Origin: Blautia massiliensis (ex Durand et al. 2017)
GTDB taxonomy: Bacteria > Bacillota > Clostridia > Lachnospirales > Lachnospiraceae
Reading direction: 5' to 3'
Assembly (NCBI RefSeq): GCF_001487165.1
Contig: NZ_LN913006.1
Location: 1,363,293 to 1,427,292 of the forward strand
Length of the DNA stretch: 64,000 nucleotides
Of this stretch, positions 1 to 8,027 are shown piece after piece. The first letter of the stretch is position 1. Each line of letters opens with the position of its first letter. Position numbers and translations under genes: made by a program. The notes under the pieces were generated by a model. It searched no databases, was not told where the DNA came from, and saw only the letters and a list, made by a program, of their open reading frames with translations.

Positions 1-285
1 CTCAAGAGCCTCCTTCTCAGCTTCAAGAGCCTCCAGCTCTTCCTCTTCCTCCTGTCCGGGAAGGATCTTTACTTTGCCCTTGTAAAGCTCATCAATGGCA
101 ACGGAAAGCGGTTTCTTTCCTGCTGCACCAGGTACAAGCGGCTCTGCTCCTGCGATCAGCTGGCGGGCACGTTTGCTTGCTGCAAGTACAAGAGAATAAC
201 GGCTGTTCAGCACGAGAGCCTCATCGTCGTCCTCGTTGTTTGTGTTGATAGCCTCAATTAATTCTGAATAAGATGGATGTATCAT
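1..285 (-). CDS. rpoZ: RNA polymerase omega subunit (partial)
   Basis: Starts at ATG 285-283 (MIHPSYSELIEAI) after an AGGGAG ribosome site and stays open to the window edge, giving 95 residues; the C-terminus lies outside. The omega subunit binds the beta-prime C-terminus and helps assemble RNA polymerase. The segment NSRYSLVLAASKRARQLI matches the conserved omega core (the Y-x-LV-x2-A-x-KRARQL motif). A glutamate-rich tail (EEEEELEALEAEKEALE) follows, as in other Firmicutes omegas. It is the last visible gene of the minus-strand yicC-remA-gmk-rpoZ cluster, 53 bases after gmk, the usual Firmicutes position. Family call is firm; only the end is unseen. Confidence 0.9.
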   Translation of the reverse strand, partial: MIHPSYSELIEAINTNNEDDDEALVLNSRYSLVLAASKRARQLIAGAEPLVPGAAGKKPLSVAIDELYKGKVKILPGQEEEEELEALEAEKEALE

Positions 286-338
286 ATCTTTTCTCCCTTC
301 TGTAACGGCAGGGCCGTATTTAACTTGTTAATTGGTAT

Positions 339-959
339 TTATAAAAAAGCTTCCGCTTCTTTCTGGATCCTGGATACAAAATCATGATTCCTGGATGTAC
401 GCATGCGCTCACACCGGAGGGTCTCATGAAGTGTATCAACACATTCCTCCAGATCATCATTGATCAGGAGATAATCATATTTATCCATTCCTCTGGATTC
501 TTCAACCGCTCTTCTGAGACGCCCGTTGATCACATCCAGAGTCTCTGTTCCTCGACCTACCAGACGGTTCTTAAGCTCCTCCATAGACGGCGGACATACA
601 AATACCAGCAGTGTATCCGGAAACTTCTCACGGATCTTCATGGCACCCTGGATCTCAATCTCAAGGATCACATCTTTCCCTGCGGAAAGCTGCTCCTCTA
701 CATATTTGCGGGGTGTGCCATAATAATTCTCCACATACTGCGCATACTCGATCAGTCCGTCTTCCCGGATCAGCTGTTCAAATTCTTCTTTTGTGCGGAA
801 GAAATAAGCCTCTCCGTCCTTCTCGCCTGGTCTTGGATTTCTGGTAGTAACAGAAACAGATAATGCATAATTGTCATATTTTTCCATCAGCCGTTTCATG
901 ACAGTACCTTTTCCGGAACCGGAAAAGCCCGAAACAACAACTAAAATTCCCTTACTCAT
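339..959 (-). CDS. gmk: Guanylate kinase
   Basis: Phosphorylates GMP to GDP with ATP in purine nucleotide synthesis; cytoplasmic, 206 aa. The P-loop is SGFSGSGKGTVMKRL near residue 9. The GMP-binding part follows: SVSVTTRNPRPGEKDGEAYFF, then LIEYAQYVENYYGTP and LEIEIQGAMKI. I use MSKGILVV (ATG 959-957) rather than the longer open frame because a GAGGGAGGAAG ribosome site lies just before it and the family starts here. The start overlaps the end of remA by 8 bases, so translation is probably coupled. Second-last gene of the yicC-remA-gmk-rpoZ cluster. Confidence 0.95.
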   Translation of the reverse strand: MSKGILVVVSGFSGSGKGTVMKRLMEKYDNYALSVSVTTRNPRPGEKDGEAYFFRTKEEFEQLIREDGLIEYAQYVENYYGTPRKYVEEQLSAGKDVILEIEIQGAMKIREKFPDTLLVFVCPPSMEELKNRLVGRGTETLDVINGRLRRAVEESRGMDKYDYLLINDDLEECVDTLHETLRCERMRTSRNHDFVSRIQKEAEAFL

Positions 960-1224
960 TTTCTTCCTCCCTCGTTTCCTCTCCATACGCTTCCGAAAAT
1001 CTCCTGGCAATGGTTTCCGGCTGCAGAGCGGAAAGGACAAGATAATCATCGGAAGTAACGATCACTGCTTTTGTTTTTCTTCCCTGTGTGGCATCGATCA
1101 GAGTTCGGGTCCCCTTGACACTCTGTATCATGCGCTTTACAGGAGCGGCATCCGGACTTACCACAGCCACGATCTTGCGTGAATTGACAACATTTCCAAA
1201 GCCTACATTAATAAGTTTCGCCAT
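952..1224 (-). CDS. remA: RemA/DUF370 family DNA-binding regulator
   Basis: 90 residues beginning MAKLINVGFGNVVNSRKIVAVVS, with the SPDAAPVKRMI and GRKTKAVIVTSDDYLVLSALQPETI segments typical of DUF370/RemA. In Bacillus subtilis RemA activates matrix and osmoprotection operons and forms a DNA-wrapping oligomer; here the regulon is unknown. The C-terminus (SEAYGEETREEENE) is an acidic extension. Lies between yicC and gmk as in most Firmicutes and overlaps the gmk start by 8 bases. Family assignment strong; physiological role inferred from Bacillus only. Confidence 0.9.
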   Translation of the reverse strand: MAKLINVGFGNVVNSRKIVAVVSPDAAPVKRMIQSVKGTRTLIDATQGRKTKAVIVTSDDYLVLSALQPETIARRFSEAYGEETREEENE

Positions 1225-1269
1225 TTACGCTCTCCCTTTCTGTCTGTGTACAGCCTGTTTCCTGCCCGG

Positions 1270-2148
1270 TTACTCGATATTCTGGATCTGCTCACGGATC
1301 TTCTCGATCTCTGTCTTCAGATCGATGGCCGCGTTGGATACAATAAGATCATTGGATTTAGACAGGATAGTGTTCGCCTCACGGTTCATCTCCTGTGCCA
1401 TGAAATCCATCTTACGTCCCACGCCCTCGTTCTCATCCAGGATCTTTCTCATTCCGTGGATGTGGCTTCGAAGACGTACCGTCTCCTCATCATTGCAGAT
1501 CTTATCTGAAAAAAGTATCACCTCTGCGGCGATCCTGGAATCATCGATCTGGTTATCTTCAAGTAGCTCGTGCATCTTGGCTTCCAGTTTCTCCCGATAA
1601 GCCTTCACTACTTCCGGAGAACGTTTTTCCACTACATCGACCTTTGCTTCCAGTCCGTCCAGCTTCCCAAGAAGATCCTGTTTCAGATTAGCACCCTCAC
1701 GTTGGCGGGTCTCCACAAATTTCCGGCAGGCCTCATGAAGCGGACCCTCCAGAAAATTCCAGAGCTCTTCCTCATCCGGAGCCTGCTCTTCCATCGTAAA
1801 CACATCCGGATATCTGGAAAGTGTGGAAACACGGATATCATTCTCGATCCCCAGTTCCTCACTCATCTGGTTCAGATAGCCCAGATATTCCTTTGCCAGC
1901 TCTGCATTGTATTTCAGAGCCATTCCGCCCATTGTATAGTCTTCATAGGTGATGAACACATCGACTTTGCCGCGGCGGATATAAGTCTTCATCACATTTC
2001 GGATCTCTCCCTCAAAATAGCTGAGTCTTTTCGGCATTTTGATGTTCAGATCCAGATATCTGTGATTGACGGATTTCAGTTCAACAGAAACCTTACGCTC
2101 TCTGGAAACTGCTTCTGCCCTGCCAAAGCCGGTCATACTTTTTATCAT
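1270..2148 (-). CDS. yicC: YicC family endoribonuclease-like protein
   Basis: 292 aa from MIKSMTGFGRAEAV, the hallmark YicC N-terminus, ending in the family C-terminal block (RKMDFMAQEMNREANTILSKSNDLIVSNAAIDLKTEIEKIREQIQNIE). In E. coli YicC is a hexameric endoribonuclease that affects sRNA turnover and stationary-phase fitness; that role is family knowledge. Start ATG 2148-2146 has GGAGG 7-8 bases upstream; the longer open frame would need a TTG inside that site. First gene of the minus-strand cluster, 45 bases before remA, with a strong promoter at 2220-2248. Confidence 0.93.
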   Translation of the reverse strand: MIKSMTGFGRAEAVSRERKVSVELKSVNHRYLDLNIKMPKRLSYFEGEIRNVMKTYIRRGKVDVFITYEDYTMGGMALKYNAELAKEYLGYLNQMSEELGIENDIRVSTLSRYPDVFTMEEQAPDEEELWNFLEGPLHEACRKFVETRQREGANLKQDLLGKLDGLEAKVDVVEKRSPEVVKAYREKLEAKMHELLEDNQIDDSRIAAEVILFSDKICNDEETVRLRSHIHGMRKILDENEGVGRKMDFMAQEMNREANTILSKSNDLIVSNAAIDLKTEIEKIREQIQNIE

Positions 2149-2219
2149 GTTATCCTCCAATACTGCCTCTTAAGTTTATCAGCTGCTGATAAATACAGTA
2201 ACTGATTGCATACGGATTT

Positions 2220-2248
2220 ATTATAGTTCATTCCAAAACCCTAGTCAA
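2220..2248 (-). promoter_or_regulatory. Promoter of the yicC-remA-gmk-rpoZ cluster
   Basis: Reading the minus strand: TTGACT (2248-2243), 17-base spacer, TATAAT (2225-2220). Near-perfect sigma-A promoter about 70 bases ahead of yicC. Its -35 box overlaps the -35 box of the divergent rqcH promoter. Confidence 0.8.
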
Positions 2249-2270
2249 ACTCTTTTTTTACTGTTATAAT
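2242..2270 (+). promoter_or_regulatory. Promoter of rqcH
   Basis: TAGTCA (2242-2247), 17-base spacer, TATAAT (2265-2270). The -35 box shares five bases with that of the opposite promoter, so two polymerases cannot occupy both at once. Confidence 0.75.
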
Positions 2271-2297
2271 GATTGATGTTGAAATGGAGGTAAAATC

Positions 2298-4049
2298 ATG
2301 GCATTTGACGGAATTACAGTTTCTGCTCTCGTGGCAGAGATCGATGATAATTTAAAAGGCGGCCGTATCAACAAGATCGCCCAGCCGGAAAACGATGAAC
2401 TTTTGATCACAGGAAAGGGCGCAAATGGACAGAAACGTCTTCTCTTAAGTGCAAGCGCATCCCTTCCTCTGATCTATTTTACAGATAAGAACCGTATCAG
2501 TCCTTTAACCGCACCGAACTTCTGCATGCTTCTCAGAAAGCACATCGGAAGCGCCCGTATCCTTGATGTGAAGCAGCCTGGAATGGAGCGCGTGGTGGAA
2601 TTTGAGCTGGAGCATCTTAATGAGCTGGGGGATCCCTGCAGAAAGCGTCTGATCATGGAACTGATGGGCAAGCACAGCAACATCATCTTCTGTGACGAAA
2701 AGGGAATGATCCTGGACAGCATCAAACATGTCTCTTCTCATATGAGCTCTGTCCGTGAGGTTCTTCCCGGAAGAGAATATTTCATTCCCAATACCCGGGA
2801 TAAAGAAAATCCGCTGACAGTTTCCGAGGAAGAATTTACCGGACATATCTGCAAAAAACCGGTAAACATTTCCAAAGCGCTTTATACTTCCCTCACCGGT
2901 ATGAGCCCGGTAATGGCTGAGGAGATCTGCTACCGTGCATCTATTGACGGAAGTGATGCGACACAGTCTCTGGATGAGACGGCCTGCACCCATCTTTATC
3001 ATACCTTTCTCCGCCTGATGGAACAGATCCAAAACCGAGAATTCACTCCGAATATTGTCTACCGCGGAGAAGAACCTGTGGAATACGGTGTCTTTCCTTA
3101 TCAGCAGTTTGGCAGTGAATACCGCAGCGAAACTTTTGACAGTGTTTCTGCCATGCTGGAGACTTATTATGCTACCAAGAGTCTGCTGACAAGGATCCAC
3201 CAGAAATCTTCCGATCTTCGTCGCGTAGTACAGACTGCTCTGGAACGTAACCGAAAAAAATATAACATCCAGAAAAAACAGCTGAACGATACTGCCAAGA
3301 AAGATAAATTCAAAGTTTACGGCGAACTGATCAATACCTACGGATACGGGCTTGAAGAAGGCTGCAAATCGTTTAAAGCGCTGAATTATTACACCAACGA
3401 GGAGATCACTATCCCTCTTGACCCGACACTGACTCCGGCACAGAATTCCAAGAAATATTTTGATAAATACGGAAAGCTAAAGCGTACAGAGGAAGCCGTC
3501 ACAGAACAGATCACAGATACGGAAAGTGAGATCTCTCATCTGGAATCTATCTCCAATGCTCTGGATATCGCCAGATCTGAAAGTGACCTTTCCCAGATCA
3601 AGGAAGAGCTCACTGAGTACGGCTATATCAAACGTCACTACACAAACAAAAAAGGCCAGAAAGCCCAGCCGAAATCCAAACCGCTCCACTACATATCCAG
3701 TGACGGTTTTGATATCTATGTAGGAAAAAACAATTTCCAGAATGATGAGCTGACTTTCAAGTTCGCAACCGGAAATGACTGGTGGTTCCATGCAAAGAAA
3801 ATGGCTGGTTCCCATGTGATCGTCCGCACCAAAGACGGTGAACTTCCGGACCGTACTTTCGAAGAAGCAGGCCGCCTGGCAGCCTGGTACTCCAAAGGAC
3901 ACTCTGCTCCCAAGGTAGAGATCGATTATATCCAGAAAAAGCATGTGAAAAAACCTGCCGGTGCGAAACCCGGTTTCGTTGTTTATTACACCAATTATTC
4001 TCTCATGGCTTCTCCGGATATTTCGGATCTGAAAGAGGTTACGGAGTAA
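2298..4049 (+). CDS. rqcH: RqcH/NFACT (FbpA-like) ribosome quality control protein
   Basis: 583 aa. RqcH binds obstructed 50S-nascent-chain complexes and recruits tRNA-Ala to add C-terminal alanine tails. NFACT-N begins MAFDGITVSALVAEIDDNLKGGRINKI. The conserved block ELEHLNELGDPCRKRL...MELMGKHSNIIF follows at about 105-135. A long charged coiled-coil stretch spans roughly 290-430. NFACT-R (KPLHYISSDGFDIYVGKNNFQNDELT...NDWWFHAKKMAGSHVIVR) starts near 455. Clear GGAGG ribosome site. Single-gene unit with its own promoter and a terminator at 4064. Older annotations call it fibronectin-binding protein A. Confidence 0.93.
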   Translation: MAFDGITVSALVAEIDDNLKGGRINKIAQPENDELLITGKGANGQKRLLLSASASLPLIYFTDKNRISPLTAPNFCMLLRKHIGSARILDVKQPGMERVVEFELEHLNELGDPCRKRLIMELMGKHSNIIFCDEKGMILDSIKHVSSHMSSVREVLPGREYFIPNTRDKENPLTVSEEEFTGHICKKPVNISKALYTSLTGMSPVMAEEICYRASIDGSDATQSLDETACTHLYHTFLRLMEQIQNREFTPNIVYRGEEPVEYGVFPYQQFGSEYRSETFDSVSAMLETYYATKSLLTRIHQKSSDLRRVVQTALERNRKKYNIQKKQLNDTAKKDKFKVYGELINTYGYGLEEGCKSFKALNYYTNEEITIPLDPTLTPAQNSKKYFDKYGKLKRTEEAVTEQITDTESEISHLESISNALDIARSESDLSQIKEELTEYGYIKRHYTNKKGQKAQPKSKPLHYISSDGFDIYVGKNNFQNDELTFKFATGNDWWFHAKKMAGSHVIVRTKDGELPDRTFEEAGRLAAWYSKGHSAPKVEIDYIQKKHVKKPAGAKPGFVVYYTNYSLMASPDISDLKEVTE

Positions 4050-4063
4050 TAACTATTCAACAA

Positions 4064-4164
4064 AAAACCTTCCTGTGTTCTCGTATTTCTTCGAGACCGG
4101 ATACCTGTATCTCTGCAAGTATCTGTCCTGAGAAATTTTTCTGTAAACACAGGAAGTTTTTTTT
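4064..4164. terminator. Long-loop bidirectional terminator between rqcH and the AGE-family gene
   Basis: CTTCCTGTGTT near 4069-4079 pairs perfectly with AACACAGGAAG near 4146-4156. A T-run follows on the plus strand (rqcH) and A's precede it, giving a T-run on the minus strand (isomerase gene). The loop is unusually long (about 65 bases) and has its own small inverted repeats (GATAC/GTATC). A second hairpin, GAACAAAAATCG/CGATTTTGTTC, sits at about 4201-4228, at the 3' end of the isomerase gene. Confidence 0.7.
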
Positions 4165-4226
4165 ATTGAACATTCGCACTCCGCTTCGTTACATGCTCAC
4201 GAACAAAAATCGCAAAACGATTTTGT

Positions 4227-5465
4227 TCAGATCTCCAGTTTTTTCTTCACTGCCGGTGCAATAGACGTATCTGCTTTATGATATGGGATCAGTGTAGACT
4301 GCAGTGCATGGTACAGATCGGATTTTCCGGGCCATACGGTTCCTTTCAGATGATTCTGCTCATCCAGCTGATGAAACCAGGAGCCGTTTTCGTGATCCAT
4401 GACCACTTCATCCAGGTACTTCATAAACGCAGCATAATCTTTCGCATATTTCTCCTTACCGGTCACATGATAAAGAACTGCAGAGGTATTGATCGCTTCC
4501 GCAAGAGTCCAGTGCATACGGTCATGTACCACCGGTTTGCCATTCCAATCTGTCGTGTATACAATTCCCGGTGCACCATCTGCGTTCCAGCCGTCTTTTA
4601 TTGCTGTTGTGTAAAGATTTTCTGCTGCCTGAAGATGTTTTTCCAGTTTTTCTTTCTCTTCTCCACAGTTTGCAAGCGTCCACTGTGTGATCAGCCTTGC
4701 CCATTCGATTCCATGTCCCGGTGTTGCGCCGTATGGCTTGAACGGATCATCCGGACGGTCACGGTTGCAGTCAAGATCTGCCACCCATTCCTTCGTAAAA
4801 TGTTCCGGGATCCTCCAGGAGTTATCTTCTGCCCACTGGATCACATGATCAATGATCCTGCCTGCACGAATGTGATATTTTTTATCCCCGGTGACATCTC
4901 CTGCTGCCAGAAAAGCCTCTACCGTATGCATATTGGCATTTAATCCCCGATAATCATCCAGCACGGTAAATTCCGTATTCCAGGTGTCGCAGGCCAGCCC
5001 TTCCTCTTCATTCCAGAAATGTCGGTCATAAACAGCCAATGCCTCTTCAAGGAGCTCTTTCGCCCCGGACCTTCCGGCTGTCAGTGCGGAAGATGCAGCC
5101 AGGATCACAAATGCATGGGCATAACACTGTTTATTGGGCACAATACCTCCTTCCGGTGTTACACCTGCATACCAGCCACCGTTTTTTTCATCGTGAAGCT
5201 CTCCCTTCAGACCTTTCAATGCCGCATCCGCAAGCTCTCCGCTTCCCTCATGGCCAAGCATCAGACCCAGACTGTATACATGAGCCATACGACAGGTGAT
5301 CCAGGTTTCCCGGTTTCTGTCCTTCCATGGTGTTCCGTCGTCCCCCAGATAATAGGAACCTCCATTCGGTGAAGGAAACCGATGTCCGAAATTCAAAAGC
5401 TCCTCACAGGATGCTTTCAGGAATTCCCGGTTTTCTTTTGTGCTGATCTCATATTTGCTGTTCAT
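4227..5465 (-). CDS. AGE-family sugar isomerase/epimerase (YihS-like)
   Basis: 412 aa from MNSKYEISTKENREF; GGGGTGG precedes the ATG. Member of the N-acylglucosamine 2-epimerase (alpha/alpha)6-barrel superfamily, resembling YihS/mannose isomerase along its whole length: WITCRMAHVYSLG (R59), NANMHTVEAFL (H180), TPGHGIEWARL (H251) and GKSDLYH (H386). These match the YihS residues I recall as R55, H176, H248 and H383. The reaction is probably aldose-ketose isomerisation on a hexose. Two positions I recall as contacting the sulfonate of sulfoquinovose (Q362, Q379) are H365 and S382 here, so a plain sugar such as mannose is more likely. Stands alone, with no neighbouring sulfoquinovose genes. Confidence 0.8.
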   Translation of the reverse strand: MNSKYEISTKENREFLKASCEELLNFGHRFPSPNGGSYYLGDDGTPWKDRNRETWITCRMAHVYSLGLMLGHEGSGELADAALKGLKGELHDEKNGGWYAGVTPEGGIVPNKQCYAHAFVILAASSALTAGRSGAKELLEEALAVYDRHFWNEEEGLACDTWNTEFTVLDDYRGLNANMHTVEAFLAAGDVTGDKKYHIRAGRIIDHVIQWAEDNSWRIPEHFTKEWVADLDCNRDRPDDPFKPYGATPGHGIEWARLITQWTLANCGEEKEKLEKHLQAAENLYTTAIKDGWNADGAPGIVYTTDWNGKPVVHDRMHWTLAEAINTSAVLYHVTGKEKYAKDYAAFMKYLDEVVMDHENGSWFHQLDEQNHLKGTVWPGKSDLYHALQSTLIPYHKADTSIAPAVKKKLEI

Positions 5466-5493
5466 TTCAACCACCCCATCTACTTTTTTCTTT

Positions 5494-5522
5494 AGGATAC
5501 CATTCTTTTTTGGGGACTTCAA
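5494..5522 (-). promoter_or_regulatory. Probable promoter of the AGE-family gene
   Basis: Minus strand TTGAAG (5522-5517), 17-base spacer, TATCCT (5499-5494). Moderate match, well placed about 30 bases before the start codon. Confidence 0.45.
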
Positions 5523-5551
5523 TTCCTTTGGATTCTTTTGACAGATTGACG

Positions 5552-5582
5552 AAAAAAGGAGAATGCCCTATATGCATTCTCC
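5552..5582 (-). terminator. Terminator of the 67-aa gene
   Basis: Perfect 9-bp stem GGAGAATGC/GCATTCTCC (5558-5566 with 5574-5582), followed on the minus strand by six T's (5552-5557). Confidence 0.85.
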
Positions 5583-5634
5583 TCATATCAGATTTCTTAA
5601 TTCCATTACCGTAACGGTCACAGATAGCCCTGTA

Positions 5635-5838
5635 TTAATCTTCAAAACAGGTGATCACATAACGATCACTTTCCATGATCACATCGGAAACATTATCCCT
5701 GTCCCAGATCGCATCACTGATGATATCTTTCAGCTTATCATCCATAACGATATTAAAATTCTCCTCGATCACCTGAAACGGGACTCCCTCATTCTCCTGT
5801 GCATACTCCATGATAAAATCAAGAATCTTCTCTTCCAT
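5635..5838 (-). CDS. Small acidic protein, unknown function
   Basis: 67 aa: starts MEEKILDFIMEYAQENEG and ends DRYVITCFED; no signal peptide or membrane segment. I do not recognise the family. The first ~35 residues look helical, and the DAIWDRDNVSDVIMESDRYVITCF end looks like strands, so a small folded alpha/beta or winged domain is possible. Support for a real gene is its own transcription unit: promoter TGGACA-N17-TAATAT at 5878-5906 and a strong terminator at 5552-5582. The ribosome site is weak (AAAGG 11-12 bases upstream). Confidence 0.6.
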   Translation of the reverse strand: MEEKILDFIMEYAQENEGVPFQVIEENFNIVMDDKLKDIISDAIWDRDNVSDVIMESDRYVITCFED

Positions 5839-5877
5839 ACCTTAAAATCTGCCTTTCTGTAAATACTAACGTTTAAT

Positions 5878-5906
5878 ATATTACATCAGATTTCCGCAGA
5901 TGTCCA
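5878..5906 (-). promoter_or_regulatory. Promoter of the 67-aa gene
   Basis: Minus strand TGGACA (5906-5901), 17-base spacer, TAATAT (5883-5878), about 40 bases before the start codon. Confidence 0.6.
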
Positions 5907-5985
5907 GATATTTTCCAGCCATGTCCATGCGGTATTCCATAAGATATTATGCCAGTATACACACCCCTTCACATTTCGTTCTATA

Positions 5986-7272
5986 TCAGAATCTGGTATG
6001 TCGGTTCACATATTTTGCTTTATATTTGGAGTACACAATGGTCTGATCCTTGTAAAGGCCATAATATCCCGATGCTGCATAGCTGATAGATACTGCGATC
6101 AGATAGAAGGATACTCCCTTAAATCCAAACATTTCAAAAGCGATCAGGATCGAAGTGATCGGACAATTGGTCACACCGCAGAAAACTGCTGCCATTCCGC
6201 AGGCTGCACAGATCGACGGAGAAATTCCCAGAAGATTACCCATCACACAGCCAAAGGTAGCTCCAATGCAGAAAGAAGGTACGATCTCTCCCCCGCGGAA
6301 CCCTGCGCGCATAGTCAGTGCTGTAAGAACTATTTTCCAAAAAAAGGCGAAAGTATCCGCCTGTCCGTTTTCCACCGCTTTTTCAATAAGCTCCGCACCA
6401 GCGCCCATATATTCATCTGTTCTCAGAATAAAGGTGACAACAATGACCAGGCAGGCGCCCACTGCAACCCTGACATATTTATTCTTAAACCATCTGCCAT
6501 AAAGTCCTGCTGCACCATTCAGCGCAATACAGAACATAATGCTGACAATTGCACAGCCCAGAGCGATCACTCCCATTTTCAGGCCAGTTTCCACAGTCAG
6601 TGCCGGAATATCCGTCACATGAAAACTTTCCGGCGTGATTCCCATTCCGGCTGCAAATCCGGAAGCGATCAATGACGCGATCATACACGGCATCAGTGCT
6701 GCATAATACATCACGCCCACACTGACCACTTCCAGCGCAAAAACTGCCGCTGCCATCGGTGTTCCAAACAATGCGGAAAACGCCGCGCTCATGCCGCACA
6801 TGACAATTACATGACGGTCCTCCTCGTCCAGATGGATCCATCTTCCAAGCTGGTTGGCAATACTTCCTCCAAGCTGGATCGCTGCTCCCTCACGTCCCGC
6901 AGAACCACCGGTAAGATGAGTCAGCGCCGTTGTGATAAAGATCAGAGGCGCAGAAAGGATTGGCACATCATCTCTGGAACGCACGGTAGAAAGAACCTGA
7001 TTGGTCCCTCCATCCTCTTTTCCAAGCTTCTCATACAAAAATACAATGACAAGTCCGGATAATGGCAGCAAAAAGAAAATCCATTCATGAGCCTTCCGGT
7101 AATTGGTCACTGCCTTCAACGTAAAAGAAAACAGTGTGCTGGCAGCTCCTACGATACATCCTGTAATGACAGCAAGAACCAGCCACTTGATCAGATTTGA
7201 GATATCCCGGCTGATTCTTGCGCTGTAATAATATAAATGTTCCTTTAATCTTTTGTTATGATCGATCCCCAT
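5986..7272 (-). CDS. CLC-family anion channel/antiporter, possibly fluoride type
   Basis: 428 aa, polytopic inner-membrane protein with about ten hydrophobic segments; ATG preceded by AGGGAAGGAAC. CLC core features: GSAGREGAAIQLGG (residues 123-136, gating glutamate E128), then the membrane-embedded FRGGEIVPSFCIGATFGCVMGNLLG segment and CGVTNCPITSILIAFEMFG. Chloride CLCs have GSGIP and GREGP. Here the first is replaced by DGGTNQVL (87-94) and the second reads GREGA, both changes of the kind known in CLC-F fluoride/proton antiporters. Transported ion therefore uncertain. No fluoride riboswitch fits in the short 5' leader. Confidence 0.85.
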   Translation of the reverse strand: MGIDHNKRLKEHLYYYSARISRDISNLIKWLVLAVITGCIVGAASTLFSFTLKAVTNYRKAHEWIFFLLPLSGLVIVFLYEKLGKEDGGTNQVLSTVRSRDDVPILSAPLIFITTALTHLTGGSAGREGAAIQLGGSIANQLGRWIHLDEEDRHVIVMCGMSAAFSALFGTPMAAAVFALEVVSVGVMYYAALMPCMIASLIASGFAAGMGITPESFHVTDIPALTVETGLKMGVIALGCAIVSIMFCIALNGAAGLYGRWFKNKYVRVAVGACLVIVVTFILRTDEYMGAGAELIEKAVENGQADTFAFFWKIVLTALTMRAGFRGGEIVPSFCIGATFGCVMGNLLGISPSICAACGMAAVFCGVTNCPITSILIAFEMFGFKGVSFYLIAVSISYAASGYYGLYKDQTIVYSKYKAKYVNRHTRF

Positions 7273-7302
7273 GTTCCTTCCCTTCTTTTCTTTACTGTCT
7301 GC

Positions 7303-7330
7303 ATTATACTACATTTTTCTTCACAGTAAA
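7303..7330 (-). promoter_or_regulatory. Promoter of the CLC gene
   Basis: Minus strand TTTACT (7330-7325), 16-base spacer, TATAAT (7308-7303); leader of only about 30 bases before the start codon. Confidence 0.6.
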
Positions 7331-7351
7331 AGCAGGAAGGAGAAAGCCCTT

Positions 7352-8008
7352 TTATTTTTTCTTCCCGGAAATATATCTATGTATCAGGACCGAGAATACA
7401 CTGATCATCACAAGAAGCACTGCGGAAAGCCAGAATGCCGGTGATCCGGGATTCTTGATATTTGCTCCAAATATCGTGGCTAGGATAACTCCCGGAAATG
7501 TTCCCAGCATCCCGCCCAGCATATATACTTCAAACGGGATCTTCACCGCGCCCAGAAACAGGCTCACTGCATCCCCGGGCAAAAAATTCAGCGTTCTCAT
7601 AAAAAAAGAGATATACAGCGGATTTCCGTTCTGATAGTCCACCACTGTTTTCAGCTTCGGATATTTGGAAGTAAGATTCTCCACCATGGAAGAGCCGGAA
7701 AAACGTCCCATCCAGTAAGGAAGCGCCAATGTGACTGCTCTTCCCAGAAAGTTCACCAGAAGTGCTGTTCCTGTAGAAAACAGATGCCCTACAGCAAGCT
7801 GCAGGATCGCAATTGGAAATATAAAAGAGACACTTTTCACTGCATAAAGCCCAAGCATAAGTAATGCAGCCTTAACAGGTTCCTCCGGTGTATAGCTTAA
7901 GATCCTTTCCACAGACAGATCCTCTCTATAACGGATACAGAAAAGGAGAAGCACAAGAAGGAGCACCGCCGGCAGATATTTTCTGATGTTATCAATCATT
8001 TTTTTCAT
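7352..8008 (-). CDS. TVP38/TMEM64 (DedA-superfamily) membrane protein
   Basis: 218 aa integral membrane protein. Starts MKKMIDNIRKYLPAVLLLVLLLFCIRYRED with a first transmembrane helix. The conserved VTT/SNARE-associated block includes FPIAILQLAVGHLFSTGTALLVNFLGRAV, SFFMRTLNFLPGDAVSLFLGAVK and GGMLGTFPGVILATIFGANI. Related families move lipids or lipid carriers across membranes; the substrate here is unknown. Ribosome site GGAGGG, with the ATG 9 bases on. It lies directly behind the terminator of the radical SAM gene (8028-8070), with no clear promoter between, so expression may depend on read-through. Confidence 0.85.
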   Translation of the reverse strand: MKKMIDNIRKYLPAVLLLVLLLFCIRYREDLSVERILSYTPEEPVKAALLMLGLYAVKSVSFIFPIAILQLAVGHLFSTGTALLVNFLGRAVTLALPYWMGRFSGSSMVENLTSKYPKLKTVVDYQNGNPLYISFFMRTLNFLPGDAVSLFLGAVKIPFEVYMLGGMLGTFPGVILATIFGANIKNPGSPAFWLSAVLLVMISVFSVLIHRYISGKKK

Positions 8009-8027
8009 GGTCTGATCCCTCCGTTTT

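Noticed and set aside
2192..2266. ACAGTAAC and TTACTGTT near the yicC/rqcH promoters as another repeat copy
   Set aside because: The two boxes face the wrong way round and the sequence between them does not match the ~145-bp repeats.
7273..7345. Fluoride riboswitch before the CLC gene
   Set aside because: Leader after the -10 box is ~30 bases and lacks the conserved riboswitch segments.
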